64,000 nucleotides of DNA from Hellea sp. (GTDB lineage Bacteria; Pseudomonadota; Alphaproteobacteria; Caulobacterales; Maricaulaceae): assembly GCA_028224375.1 (NCBI GenBank), contig JAOIVW010000013.1, forward strand, positions 1 through 64,000, in the 5' to 3' direction. This document shows positions 20,382-30,550 of this stretch, one piece after another. A program made the translations under genes and the position numbers. The notes under the pieces were generated by a model. It saw only the letters and a program-made list of their open reading frames with translations. It ran no database searches and was not told the origin of the DNA. Position 1 is the stretch's first letter, and the number at the start of each line of letters is the position of its first letter.

Positions 20382-21167
20382 TTATCTAATCCGTGTTGTT
20401 GCGGCGTACATCTCATCGGCCGCAGTGATAACTTTGGAATTCAGTTCATAACCACGTTGGGCTTCGATAAGTTCAGAAATTTCCTCAACGACATCGACCC
20501 CGGAGTCTTCCAGATACCCTTGGCGCATTGTGCCAATGCCGTCTGTTCCAGGTTCGCCAACAATCGGCGAGCCAGACCCGGCTGTTTCGCGAAATAAGTT
20601 ACCGCCGATTGCTTCCAACCCTTTAGGGTTTGCAAATACGGTCATTGTGATTGTTCCAATTTGTTGACCCTCAGGCACATTGTCAAAATAAGAGGTGACG
20701 GTCCCGTCCTGACTGATTGTCAATCGGCGCGTATCATTTGGAATCGTGATGTTGTCAGCCAGCGCGTAGCCATCCGTATTGACCATAAGACCTTCGGAAT
20801 CCCGGAAGAACTTTCCATCCCGCGTGTAAGCTGCGTCGCCGCTCGGGAGGGTAATTTCAAAATATCCGCGCCCTTCAAGGGCAAGGTCCAGATCACCGCC
20901 AGTTGGACTAAGCCCGCCTTGAACGATCTCCATAGACACCGTTGACGGACGCACCCCCATACCCATCTGAATCCCGGCAGGCACAATATTTCCTGTCTGC
21001 GAAGATACAGCTCCGGGCGGAAGATGTTGTTGATAGAGCAAATCGGCAAATTCAGCGACACGCGGTTGATAAGCCGTCGTACTCATATTGGCGATATTAT
21101 TAGAAATCACGTCAACGCGTGTTTGCTGGGCAGCCATGCCTGTGGCTGCAATTTTTAGAGCATTCAT
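20382..21167 (-). CDS. flgG: Flagellar distal rod protein FlgG
   Basis: MNALKIAATGMAAQQTRVDVISNNIANMSTTAYQ...QGYLEDSGVDVVEEISELIEAQRGYELNSKVI. Confidence 0.97.
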   Translation of the reverse strand: MNALKIAATGMAAQQTRVDVISNNIANMSTTAYQPRVAEFADLLYQQHLPPGAVSSQTGNIVPAGIQMGMGVRPSTVSMEIVQGGLSPTGGDLDLALEGRGYFEITLPSGDAAYTRDGKFFRDSEGLMVNTDGYALADNITIPNDTRRLTISQDGTVTSYFDNVPEGQQIGTITMTVFANPKGLEAIGGNLFRETAGSGSPIVGEPGTDGIGTMRQGYLEDSGVDVVEEISELIEAQRGYELNSKVITAADEMYAATTRIR

Positions 21168-21212
21168 CCTGAACCTCCCTTTCTATAGCGGACATCCTGT
21201 CCGAGCGGTCGG

Positions 21213-21950
21213 CTAAGTTAATTGCCGAACCGTTGTGATGACCGATTTGATACGGTCGTTTTCAATTTCCAATAGTTTTTGCCCAGCATCATAAGCGCGC
21301 TGCACTTCAATCATGCGAGCAATTTCTGCAACGGGCTGAACATTAGAGTCTTCCAAGAAACCTTGAATAACCTGCGGTTCTTCGACGGGCACATAGCCAT
21401 TTGCAGCAGACCAAAGGTTATCGCCCTCTCGCGATAAATCCTGAGGAATAGCCGTGACAATTCCCAACCTGCCCAGTTCAACACCATCTGCGCTCAAAGT
21501 CCCGTCTCCGCCAATCGCTAAAAGGTTGACCTCTTGAGGTATCTGAATGCGTCCGCCGGCATCGTCCAAAATCGCAAAGCCGGTCGCATTTATCAGCGTA
21601 CCTTCACTATCGGTCATAAAATGCCCCGCGCGAGATAGACGCTCACCTTGTGGCGTCTCAACAAGAAAGAAGCCTTCTCCGTCAATCGCCACATCCAAAG
21701 AGCCGCCAGTTCGGCGCAATTCACCGCTTTCAAAATGGCTGACATGGGCCCCAAGACGACCCATAGACATTGACTCGCGCAGACTACCGGACGGTTGGGA
21801 CGCACCGGCCGCTTTTACAAATTCCGTAAAGATAGCCCCTTCACGCTTATAGCCTGTTGTATCGGCATTGGCCATATTATTGGCAATGACGCTCAGTTCT
21901 TTTAGTAATCCCGATTGGCGCGAGAGGCCGATGTAACTTGGGTTATCCAT
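21213..21950 (-). CDS. flgF: Flagellar proximal rod protein FlgF
   Basis: NNMANADTTGYKREGAIF...QGFLEDSNVQPVAEIARMIEVQRAYD. Confidence 0.95.
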   Translation of the reverse strand: MDNPSYIGLSRQSGLLKELSVIANNMANADTTGYKREGAIFTEFVKAAGASQPSGSLRESMSMGRLGAHVSHFESGELRRTGGSLDVAIDGEGFFLVETPQGERLSRAGHFMTDSEGTLINATGFAILDDAGGRIQIPQEVNLLAIGGDGTLSADGVELGRLGIVTAIPQDLSREGDNLWSAANGYVPVEEPQVIQGFLEDSNVQPVAEIARMIEVQRAYDAGQKLLEIENDRIKSVITTVRQLT

Positions 21951-23739
21951 TGTTGAGATATCCTTTCACAAGCGCGATATCATTATCCAATTGCGCTTTT
22001 AAAAGATTGAGATCTGCCGCTGTTTTGGGGGCGGCGCGGTTTACATAAGCCAGGCTTTCACCACCAACATAATTTGTAATCGCGATCTTATTTGCAACGT
22101 TACTGTCAGGGGCTTTATGTGCCAAAGCCTCAAGGGAGATTTTAGCCTCGCCCCAATGCCCTTTTTGCCAAGCAATATCGGCCTGCAGGGCAAAGCGTTC
22201 TGCATCCGGGGCTTTATGACTTAGGGAGTCAATTGTTTGCTTATAGTTACCGGATTTAAGGGCCGCCTCGAGAATTAGGGCCTGAAATTTAGGGTCAGCC
22301 TTATAGGGCTTTGATACAACGAATACACGGTCATAATCCCCCTGCTTTTGCGCAATAAGAGCATTGGTATAGGCCAGAGATGCTTTTTCATCCTTCGATA
22401 ATTTTTTATCAACAGGCGTAATAATGGAGACAAGTTCCGGCAAATTTAGGTCAATGGCCGTATCTTTCGCTCGGGTTTTCAATTCCCCAAGATGATCATA
22501 GTTTGAAAAAAATGAAGGATCGAAAAGATAAGAATTGAGTGCATGAATCTGTTTGCTCTTTTCGGCATCTTGTAACCGAAGCGTTAGACGCTCCGCAGCA
22601 TAATTTACGGCTTCAATACGCTCCGCATCATTAAGCGCAAATTCACGTTTTGACTGCTTAATTGCATCAATAAATTGATCGGTTTTTAAACGATGTTTAA
22701 TGACCTGTAGCGTTGCCTGACGACTCTCCCTTTGTCCGTTATATTGCTGGCTTACGGCGGCAAGGTCTTCCGAAAAATTGTCGTATAATTCGGTCCCGTG
22801 ATTAATATTGTCTTCGGCTAATTTTTGTAAGGACCGTGTTCTGTAAAGTCCGTCATTTTGCGCAAGATGTTTAAAAATTTGAGACGCGGCGGGGTCGCCT
22901 TTCAATTGGCTTACGAGGCCATAAAAGTATAATATTGCATCATCTTTGACAGCAGGTACTTTTCCGTATTCTGTCTCGGGCGCGAGGGAGGTCAACATTC
23001 GCACAGCCATTGTTTCTGACTTCTCTTCAGCGGCATAGATCCCGAGCCTTAAAGTTACCAGTTTTTGCAGATAGGCGGGAAGCTCTTCCAAAAAAATTTT
23101 TTCGTTACGGCTTAACGTAAAGGGCTCATTTGTTGTATCGAGAGTATCTTGCGAAGCTTTCGCGAACATAGACCAAAGTTTCATAGCCGCATTGCAATCA
23201 CTATATTGCACAACTCTTTTTATATCATTTTCCGTAGGATTACCTGCAATGACGCGGCCCATAGATTCGATAAGCCGGGCTTTGTGACCTTTGAACTTCT
23301 GGACCGAACTTGACATCTCAGTTCCCAAGCCCAGTGCCATATAGGTTTTAACCAGAGGTAAGGTGTGTTCCAGTGTGCTAGCCTCGGCAATATTTGATTT
23401 TAAGAGCGAAATATCCTCATAAGAGCTAACAGATTTATAAATTGAGAGATCTAACACAGATGTGACGCTGCAATTCATCGTGCCGAAATCTTCGTCCTCA
23501 ACCGCGACTTTGTTTTCATTAGGTGAGACTGGGTTACGCCTCTTAGAAGCTTTGACTTGACCTTTGATGTCTACAAAGCCCTGCTCACTCGCTTTTTGCA
23601 AAACATTTTCAAGCGACGTCACAGCATCATTTTTAGGCGGCGCAGGATCAGATTCATCTGCCGCGACAGCAACGCCGCCCCATAGAGCGGAAGCAGTTAT
23701 AATCCCTGCAGCGGTTTTACGGATAGTCTTAAGCGCCAT
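21943..23739 (-). CDS. Large secreted helical-repeat protein, MotC/MotK-like motor accessory candidate
   Basis: Signal peptide (TAAGIITASALWGGVAVAA), TPR-like helical repeats, between flgF and motA. Confidence 0.55.
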   Translation of the reverse strand: MALKTIRKTAAGIITASALWGGVAVAADESDPAPPKNDAVTSLENVLQKASEQGFVDIKGQVKASKRRNPVSPNENKVAVEDEDFGTMNCSVTSVLDLSIYKSVSSYEDISLLKSNIAEASTLEHTLPLVKTYMALGLGTEMSSSVQKFKGHKARLIESMGRVIAGNPTENDIKRVVQYSDCNAAMKLWSMFAKASQDTLDTTNEPFTLSRNEKIFLEELPAYLQKLVTLRLGIYAAEEKSETMAVRMLTSLAPETEYGKVPAVKDDAILYFYGLVSQLKGDPAASQIFKHLAQNDGLYRTRSLQKLAEDNINHGTELYDNFSEDLAAVSQQYNGQRESRQATLQVIKHRLKTDQFIDAIKQSKREFALNDAERIEAVNYAAERLTLRLQDAEKSKQIHALNSYLFDPSFFSNYDHLGELKTRAKDTAIDLNLPELVSIITPVDKKLSKDEKASLAYTNALIAQKQGDYDRVFVVSKPYKADPKFQALILEAALKSGNYKQTIDSLSHKAPDAERFALQADIAWQKGHWGEAKISLEALAHKAPDSNVANKIAITNYVGGESLAYVNRAAPKTAADLNLLKAQLDNDIALVKGYLNNG

Positions 23740-23744
23740 TTCGA

Positions 23745-24632
23745 TTAAGCCGCCTGTTTTAAGGCTTTGAGAGATTCTTCAATATCAGTGAAACTCGGAC
23801 GATTATGTTTCGGGGCACTCCGGCGAGCCACCTCAACACAAAGATTGGTTGGATTATTATGCAGGCTTGAGACTAAAACACCGCGGATGAGTGAGTAAAA
23901 ATAATGTTCTTCTTCACGAACGGTTTTGACCTTATTAGCAAAAGGTCCGACGAGTGAATAGGCGAGAAAAACGCCGAGGAATGTTCCAACCAAGGCCCCA
24001 CCAATCATACCGCCCAAGACTTCCGGCGGCTTATCAATAGAGGCCATTGTTTTAATCACGCCAAGAACTGCAGCAACAATACCAAGAGCGGGCAAGGCGT
24101 CGGCCATATTTTGCAAAGCATGAGAGCCGTGCAGACTGTTTTCCTTCATAACCTCAAGCTGTTTATCAAGAAGTTCTTCAACCTGATAAACATCATCAAA
24201 ATTCATAATCATTGACCGTATGGTGTCGCAAATTAGCTCAACAAAATATGTTTCTTTCAAAATACGGGGATATTTCTGGAAAAGAGATGACTCTTCAGGA
24301 TTCTCAATATGCGCTTCGATTTCAACGGGACTTTCTTTTGCGATACGTACTAATTCATGCATCAGGCAAAGAAGGTCGTTGTAATCAGACTTTTTCCATT
24401 TCGCGCCCTTAAAAACAGCACCAAAATCTTTTAATGTACCCTTGATGGTATGCATATCATTTCCGCAGGCAAACGCGCCAACAGCGGCGCCTCCGATAAT
24501 CATCATCTCATAGGGAAGCGAATGTAATATAATTCCGAGCTTACCGCCTGCGAGAAGGTACCCGCCGAAAACACAGACCAATGTCAAAATAATACCGAAT
24601 ATAGAACTCATGGAGAAAGTCTTATGTGTCAA
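23745..24632 (-). CDS. motA: Flagellar stator protein MotA
   Basis: MotA family; ALPALGIVAAVLGVIKTM, LVGTFLGVFLAYSLVGPFA. Confidence 0.95.
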   Translation of the reverse strand: MTHKTFSMSSIFGIILTLVCVFGGYLLAGGKLGIILHSLPYEMMIIGGAAVGAFACGNDMHTIKGTLKDFGAVFKGAKWKKSDYNDLLCLMHELVRIAKESPVEIEAHIENPEESSLFQKYPRILKETYFVELICDTIRSMIMNFDDVYQVEELLDKQLEVMKENSLHGSHALQNMADALPALGIVAAVLGVIKTMASIDKPPEVLGGMIGGALVGTFLGVFLAYSLVGPFANKVKTVREEEHYFYSLIRGVLVSSLHNNPTNLCVEVARRSAPKHNRPSFTDIEESLKALKQAA

Positions 24633-24652
24633 TGATTACGTATTTATTAAAA

Positions 24653-24673
24653 ATACACTATATCAGTGTGTAT
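24653..24673. promoter_or_regulatory. Palindrome ATACAC-N9-GTGTAT upstream of motA
   Basis: Perfect 6-bp inverted repeat read in sequence: ATACAC TATATCAGT GTGTAT. Confidence 0.5.
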
Positions 24674-24677
24674 AATT

Positions 24678-25691
24678 TTAATTAAGACACGACTCTGGAC
24701 AAAACTCAGGATTCATATTTTCGATAAGTTTGACTGCACGGTGAGATTTATAGATTCCAAGCGCAGCAGACCCAAAATTTACACTCCCTTCAACCATCTC
24801 CGTCTCAAGTCCAATTGACTGTAATGACACGCCGGGTAATTCAATAACTTGCCCAATTTCAAATCGCGTGCAATCGGCGACTGTCATGCGGCAAGTCTCG
24901 ACTACCGCCCTTACGGGAACAACCGCTGTATCTAGCGATTGACGCATATGGTCTGTCCAAGGGTTTTCAGGATCAATAACAGACGGACCATCTTCATTCA
25001 TGCAAGATGCTAAGAGATTCTGTAATAATGTTTGCGGCAGTAAAATTTTAAACGTCAGAGACAAGGGCTTTGACGGCTTAGACACCGTTTTTTTGACCGC
25101 TTTCTTATTTGCTTTTTTTGTTTCCGTTTTTTTTGTGTCCAGTTTTGTTTTTGTATGATCTTCGCTTTGCTGAACAATAAAAGTCACTTCATTCCACACA
25201 CCTTTATCATCGGCTAACTCAATATCTTGCAGATTGAGTGAACGCTCTGACTGTTTCAAATTCTCGCTGATGTTAGCAAAGGTTGCGGAGAAGAGATCTC
25301 CAAGCGCAATGTCAAAACCTTGCACAATAGGCCTGAAAAGAATGAGGTCTAACTTGGTGGGTTTATAAGTCTCATCGATTACTTTAGCCTGCATCTCTAA
25401 AGAGCGCGTGGTAACTTGCGCCGCGAAACGTGACTCATAATGCGCCAGCAGAGTAGCTGGGTGATCTGAGACGCTATAGCTAAAACCAAGGCCCGTTTCC
25501 GGCAAAGCGGACTTAAGCTCTTTCAACTCCCCAGATTTTACGTCCACACGGCCCGTTTCCCAAGCCATCTGTGTAAGTTCAGAAAAGGCTGCACATATCG
25601 CCGAATGTAATGGATGCCAAATTTTAAGATTATTTATGATGTGATCCGGTATCCCAGATTTAACATCAAGTTTTTTTCGTAACAGACCCAT
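24678..25691 (-). CDS. fliM: Divergent flagellar switch protein FliM
   Basis: C-terminal SpoA-like domain (CTRFEIGQVIELPGVSLQSIGLETEMVEGSVNFGSAALGIYKSHRAVKL), position next to motA/motB; start MGLLRKKL at 25691. Confidence 0.72.
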   Translation of the reverse strand: MGLLRKKLDVKSGIPDHIINNLKIWHPLHSAICAAFSELTQMAWETGRVDVKSGELKELKSALPETGLGFSYSVSDHPATLLAHYESRFAAQVTTRSLEMQAKVIDETYKPTKLDLILFRPIVQGFDIALGDLFSATFANISENLKQSERSLNLQDIELADDKGVWNEVTFIVQQSEDHTKTKLDTKKTETKKANKKAVKKTVSKPSKPLSLTFKILLPQTLLQNLLASCMNEDGPSVIDPENPWTDHMRQSLDTAVVPVRAVVETCRMTVADCTRFEIGQVIELPGVSLQSIGLETEMVEGSVNFGSAALGIYKSHRAVKLIENMNPEFCPESCLN

Positions 25692-25760
25692 AGCGCACCA
25701 CATTAGTGTTATTATTATTTTTACATGATACGCATAACTGCGTTTCGAAAAGCTTAACAC

Positions 25761-25775
25761 TTAAGGGATTTTTAA
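25761..25775. promoter_or_regulatory. CtrA-like box TTAA-N7-TTAA
   Basis: TTAAGGGATTTTTAA in the fliM/motB divergent intergenic region. Confidence 0.4.
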
Positions 25776-25835
25776 GCACGTTTGTTACCCATAAATTCAG
25801 GACTACCCTCTAACACTCAACTTAAAGTAAGTTAT

Positions 25836-26645
25836 ATGAGTGTTCCCATGGATAAAGAAACCAGACCCATTATAATACGACGCAAAAAAGTTTATGCGGC
25901 TGACGGGCATCATGGCGGGGCTTGGAAAGTAGCTTATGCTGACTTCGTGACCGCCATGATGGCTTTCTTCTTATTGATGTGGCTTTTAAATGCGACAACC
26001 GAAGAACAGCGCAAAGGTATTGCAGATTATTTCAGTCCTAACATCCCTATTGCCGCTGTTTCTGGTGGTGGTTCTGATGCTCTGTCAGGCGATACGTTCT
26101 TCTCGCAACAATCACTTGCTAAATCCGGCTCGGGCATGAAAAGCGATTCAGGTAATAAGATTTTAGAGGAAGAACTCAAAAAAGCAGCCGAAGAAAAAGC
26201 TAAAGCACAAATCGAAGATCTAAACCAAGCCCTCATTAAAGAAAGTGCTGATTTATTGGAGCATGTAAGCTTAAAAATGAGCCCGGATGGACTGGTCATT
26301 GAACTTATTGATAGCGATGATAAGCCGCTTTTTTTGATTGGCGATACCACGCCCTCTGACCTCTTAAAACAACTTCTGAAAGTCGTCACTAAATCCTTTG
26401 AAACAGTACAGAATGATATCAAAATTGTTGGCCATACGGATGGCCGAGTCTTTATAAATAAGCAGCATTATTCTAACTGGGACTTATCAACGGACCGTGC
26501 AAATACAGCGCGGCGTTTACTTATCTCCTATGGCTTCCCCTATGAGCAGATTACCGAAGTTTCGGGCAAAGCCTATACAGACCCATTAGCCTCAGATCCA
26601 CTTGCGGCGCAAAATAGAAGAATTTCTATTATCATATTGCAATAA
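25836..26645 (+). CDS. motB: Flagellar stator protein MotB
   Basis: GGAWKVAYADFVTAMMAFFLLMWLLNAT; OmpA-like C-term (VGHTDGRVF...STDRANTARRLL). Confidence 0.95.
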   Translation: MSVPMDKETRPIIIRRKKVYAADGHHGGAWKVAYADFVTAMMAFFLLMWLLNATTEEQRKGIADYFSPNIPIAAVSGGGSDALSGDTFFSQQSLAKSGSGMKSDSGNKILEEELKKAAEEKAKAQIEDLNQALIKESADLLEHVSLKMSPDGLVIELIDSDDKPLFLIGDTTPSDLLKQLLKVVTKSFETVQNDIKIVGHTDGRVFINKQHYSNWDLSTDRANTARRLLISYGFPYEQITEVSGKAYTDPLASDPLAAQNRRISIIILQ

Positions 26646-26733
26646 CTTATATGGTGTATAAAATATTACACACTTTATTAATTCCTTATAAGTACTCTTT
26701 TTAATTGAGTATATTAACTATCAAGGATTGATT

Positions 26734-28038
26734 ATGACAATATCTTCTTCTTTAAACGCTGGGGTCATGGGCCTTAACGTGAATGCCACCAGACTAGCAA
26801 CCATTTCTGACAACATCGCCAATTCGAGCACCTATGGCTACAAACGTAGTGAAGTCGATTTTTCGAGCATGGTGATTAACCAGCGTTCCAGCGTCTATTC
26901 GGCTGGCGGTGTAAGAGCGACCACCTATAAAGATATCCTAAGTACAGCATCGTTGGTGTCTACTGGCAATGCCTTAGATATTGCGATTAACGGTGGCGGC
27001 ATGATTCCCGTCACAGACGTTTTTGGTGTCAACCAAACCAGTACCGAACGAGATTTCATGATGGTGCCCACGGGCGGGTTTTCGCCAGATGAAAATGGCA
27101 ATCTACGCACCCAAAGCGGCTTATATCTTTTGGGATGGCCAACAGATTCAACAGGCGACGTTATATCAGGCAGCCGCGACAGTACAAACGGCCTAGTTCC
27201 CGTCAATATCGACATCAGCCAATTTTCCGCCTCTCCGACCAGAAATATTGGTTTAGGGATTAACTTACCTGCAGATTCAACAATAGCAGGCGGAACCGGC
27301 GAAGACTTTAGCCTTCCTATCGAATATTACGATAATCTTGGCCGCGCGCAGACTTTAACTTACACATTCTCACCCGTAGTCCCCGCCACAGGGGAAAGTA
27401 ATAGCTGGAACGTGAGTGTAGCGGATTCAGCAGGCGATCCTTTAGCGCCTATCGCCAGTTTCGATATTTCCTTTAATGACACCGCAGGGAATGGCGGTTC
27501 AATTAATACAATTACGCCAGGTGCGGGCATGACCTATGATGCCGCAACGGGTGAAATGGAATTTAATGTCGTTAGCGGTCCAATGACAGCATTTATTGGT
27601 AAGCCCGGCGAGAGTAGCGGTATTTCGCAACTCGCAGCCCCCTTCTCGCCCCATAATGTTACCAAGGACGGCTCTCCTATTGGGGATATACTAGGCGTTG
27701 AAATTAATCAAGAAGGCCAAGTCGAAGCCATCTTCAGTTCTGGCTTCCGCCGGACGCTTTTTCAGATTCCCGTCGTAGATGTTCCCAATGTTAACGGTCT
27801 GACGGCGCGAAACAATCAAGCTTACTCCGTCTCGCAAGATAGTGGCGATCTTTATCTTTGGGATGCAGGCACAGGGTCTGTCGGTAGCTATGCTGGCTAT
27901 GCTTTGATGGAGTCCGGCACTGATATTGCCGCAGAACTCACCAGCCTTATTGAAACGCAACGCGCTTATTCTTCCAACGCTAAAATCATCCAAACCGTGG
28001 ATGAGATGTTGCAGGAAACCACAAACCTCAAACGTTAA
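26734..28038 (+). CDS. flgE: Flagellar hook protein FlgE
   Basis: TRLATISDNIANSSTYGYKRSEVDF; TDIAAELTSLIETQRAYSSNAKIIQTVDEMLQ. Confidence 0.95.
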   Translation: MTISSSLNAGVMGLNVNATRLATISDNIANSSTYGYKRSEVDFSSMVINQRSSVYSAGGVRATTYKDILSTASLVSTGNALDIAINGGGMIPVTDVFGVNQTSTERDFMMVPTGGFSPDENGNLRTQSGLYLLGWPTDSTGDVISGSRDSTNGLVPVNIDISQFSASPTRNIGLGINLPADSTIAGGTGEDFSLPIEYYDNLGRAQTLTYTFSPVVPATGESNSWNVSVADSAGDPLAPIASFDISFNDTAGNGGSINTITPGAGMTYDAATGEMEFNVVSGPMTAFIGKPGESSGISQLAAPFSPHNVTKDGSPIGDILGVEINQEGQVEAIFSSGFRRTLFQIPVVDVPNVNGLTARNNQAYSVSQDSGDLYLWDAGTGSVGSYAGYALMESGTDIAAELTSLIETQRAYSSNAKIIQTVDEMLQETTNLKR

Positions 28039-28054
28039 GCTTAGGATTAGATAA

Positions 28055-29527
28055 ATGTCACTCTCGCGCGCACTTTCCAACGCTTACACCGGATTGGCCA
28101 CCTCTGGGTTCCGCGCTAATGTTGCGGCGAGCAATGTGGCAAATGCTTCTACGCCAGGCTATGTCCGGCGTGAAGTGATAACGACAGAAAACGTTGCGGG
28201 TAATCGCGCAAATGGCGTTCGGGTCGCGGGCGTTGAACGCCATCAGGATTTCTCGTTAACAAGATTGCGGCGCGATTCAGACGCTTCTTTCGGGCGCGCT
28301 AATATTTTGGCAAGTGCTTATGACCAACTTAATAGTGAATTGGGTGCGCCTGGCGATGAATATGGTCTCTTTGCGTCGTTTGAATCGCTGGAGTCTAATT
28401 TCAGAGAGCTGGCCAGCACTCCAGAGTCACCCGCTTTACAAAATGCCGTCCTGGCATCAAGCACAGAATTAGTAAACCAGTTCAACGATCTGGCCACGAT
28501 GACAAATTCACTACGTAATAATGCTGATGCTAACATTGGACGATCTGTTGAAACAGTGAACACAGCTTTAGAGCGGTTGCACACACTCAACGGCGACATT
28601 GCCAGTATGAACCCACTGTCAGGTGATGGCGCCGCCGCCCTGGAAGATGAACGTCAAAAGCTGATTGATTCAATTGCGGAAATTATTCCCATAAACGACA
28701 TACGTAAAGACGGTGGACAAGTTGATATTGTCACGGATAATGGTGTCTACCTTCTCTCAGGAGAAGTCCATGAGCTGTCTTTTCAGCCTGCAGGCGTCAT
28801 TCCCCCAGGTGCGTCATATGCCGATGGCACCGGTAATTTATCTGGCTTATTTGTCGGCGACCAAGAGCTGACACCCGGAACCGGAGGAAATTTCTCATTA
28901 AGCTCAGGGACTTTGGCAGGATATTTCTCAGTTCGCGATAATGTCGCCCCAACATTTTCAGCTCAGCTAGACAGCCTTGCAGCCGATTTGGTTTCTCGCT
29001 TTTCTAATGATGGATTAGATCCGACGAAAGCTGCGGGCGCGCCAGGAATATTTACAGATGCAGGTGGGCCGGTTGATGTAACAAATATTTCCGGCATTGC
29101 AGGCCGTCTGCGATTAAATGCTGCTATAGATCCTGTACAAGGTGGCTCCGCTACCCGTTTCCGAGATGGGCTTGGCGCGACAACAACTGGCCCCACAGGT
29201 AATGCAGATATTATTAATGGATTTTTGGATGCCTTAAACGCCTCGAATAGCGCCCCAAGCGATTTAGGTCTATCCGGAAGTTTTTCATCCATTGAATTGG
29301 TAGCAGGTTTTTCATCGGTGATTGGCGAGAACAGTATCCGCCATAACGCACTAAGCGCGAGCGCGTTGACACGCAGCAACGCGCTTTATGATGCAGAAAT
29401 TCAAAAGTCCGGCGTGGACACCGACCAAGAAATGCAGTCCCTTCTCTTAATCGAACAATCATATGCTGCTAATGCACGGGTCATCCAAACGGTAGGCGAA
29501 ATGATCGACCGCCTGATGCAAATTTAG
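28055..29527 (+). CDS. flgK: Hook-associated protein FlgK
   Basis: NVAASNVANASTPGYVRREV; C-term QSYAANARVIQTVGEMIDRLMQI. Confidence 0.95.
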   Translation: MSLSRALSNAYTGLATSGFRANVAASNVANASTPGYVRREVITTENVAGNRANGVRVAGVERHQDFSLTRLRRDSDASFGRANILASAYDQLNSELGAPGDEYGLFASFESLESNFRELASTPESPALQNAVLASSTELVNQFNDLATMTNSLRNNADANIGRSVETVNTALERLHTLNGDIASMNPLSGDGAAALEDERQKLIDSIAEIIPINDIRKDGGQVDIVTDNGVYLLSGEVHELSFQPAGVIPPGASYADGTGNLSGLFVGDQELTPGTGGNFSLSSGTLAGYFSVRDNVAPTFSAQLDSLAADLVSRFSNDGLDPTKAAGAPGIFTDAGGPVDVTNISGIAGRLRLNAAIDPVQGGSATRFRDGLGATTTGPTGNADIINGFLDALNASNSAPSDLGLSGSFSSIELVAGFSSVIGENSIRHNALSASALTRSNALYDAEIQKSGVDTDQEMQSLLLIEQSYAANARVIQTVGEMIDRLMQI

Positions 29528-29536
29528 GGGATCATC

Positions 29537-30547
29537 ATGCAATTAACAGGATATCCTGACCTCTTGAGTTTTACCCGCCGTAACCGAACAACAGCTAACA
29601 TTAAAGCGCGCCTAGATGTCGCCGCGCAAGAGGCTGTAACAGGTCAACGCGCAGATTTGACCGAAGCCACGAATGGCCGCGTGGGCAATGCTCACCTTCT
29701 GAGTAAGGCTTTAAATGACATTGAGCAGAGCTCACGCATAAATGCTTTAAGCACGACACGCCTTGATATGATCGGCCAAGGTATTAGCGGAGCCCGCAAC
29801 GCCATGAACGGCATTGATACGCGCGCGCTTATTGCCATAAATTCCGCAGGCACAGCTGACGTTGAGACAATCGCGGATGAAGCCAAAGCCAATTTACGCA
29901 GCGTAATGAGCGCTCTGAGCTCAAAACAGGGAACGCGCAACCTTTTTTCAGGCGATGCAGTTGATCAATCGCCTTTTGCAGATGTCGATATCTTGTTGGA
30001 TGATATTAAAAACATCATGGCAACAGCCGGGTCTCCTGCAAACATTGAATCAGCTTTGGATAGTTATTTCGATGACCCCGCCGGCGGGTTTCACACAAAT
30101 ATTTATACAGGCGGCACAGATGCGGCCCCGCCGCTGCAAATTGGCGATGGTCAAAAACTCAACGTCGACTTACGCGGTGATAATGATGCCATCAAAGACA
30201 TCCTGCGCGGCCTTGCCGTAATCGCCACAGCTGAGTCCTCGGGTAACGCCATTGGCACGTCCGCATTCACTGAAATCTTTAGTAGCGGCATTACAGCTGC
30301 AGCTAATGGGACGAGCGGGCTCATTAGTCTTGAAGGCAATCTGGGTATCGCTTCGGAAACTTTAGAAAAAGCCAATAGCCGGAATCAATTCGAAGCGCTG
30401 TCCCTGAACACTGCATACCAATCTCTGACGGGACGCGATCAGTTTGAAGCTGCCGCTGAGCTCAAACAGCTCGAAGTCCAACTTGAGAGTTCATACATTA
30501 TTACATCACGGCTTTCCGACCTTAGCCTCACAAATTATTTGAGATAA
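29537..30547 (+). CDS. flgL: Hook-associated protein FlgL
   Basis: Flagellin-like C-terminus, follows flgK. Confidence 0.85.
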   Translation: MQLTGYPDLLSFTRRNRTTANIKARLDVAAQEAVTGQRADLTEATNGRVGNAHLLSKALNDIEQSSRINALSTTRLDMIGQGISGARNAMNGIDTRALIAINSAGTADVETIADEAKANLRSVMSALSSKQGTRNLFSGDAVDQSPFADVDILLDDIKNIMATAGSPANIESALDSYFDDPAGGFHTNIYTGGTDAAPPLQIGDGQKLNVDLRGDNDAIKDILRGLAVIATAESSGNAIGTSAFTEIFSSGITAAANGTSGLISLEGNLGIASETLEKANSRNQFEALSLNTAYQSLTGRDQFEAAAELKQLEVQLESSYIITSRLSDLSLTNYLR

Positions 30548-30550
30548 ATT

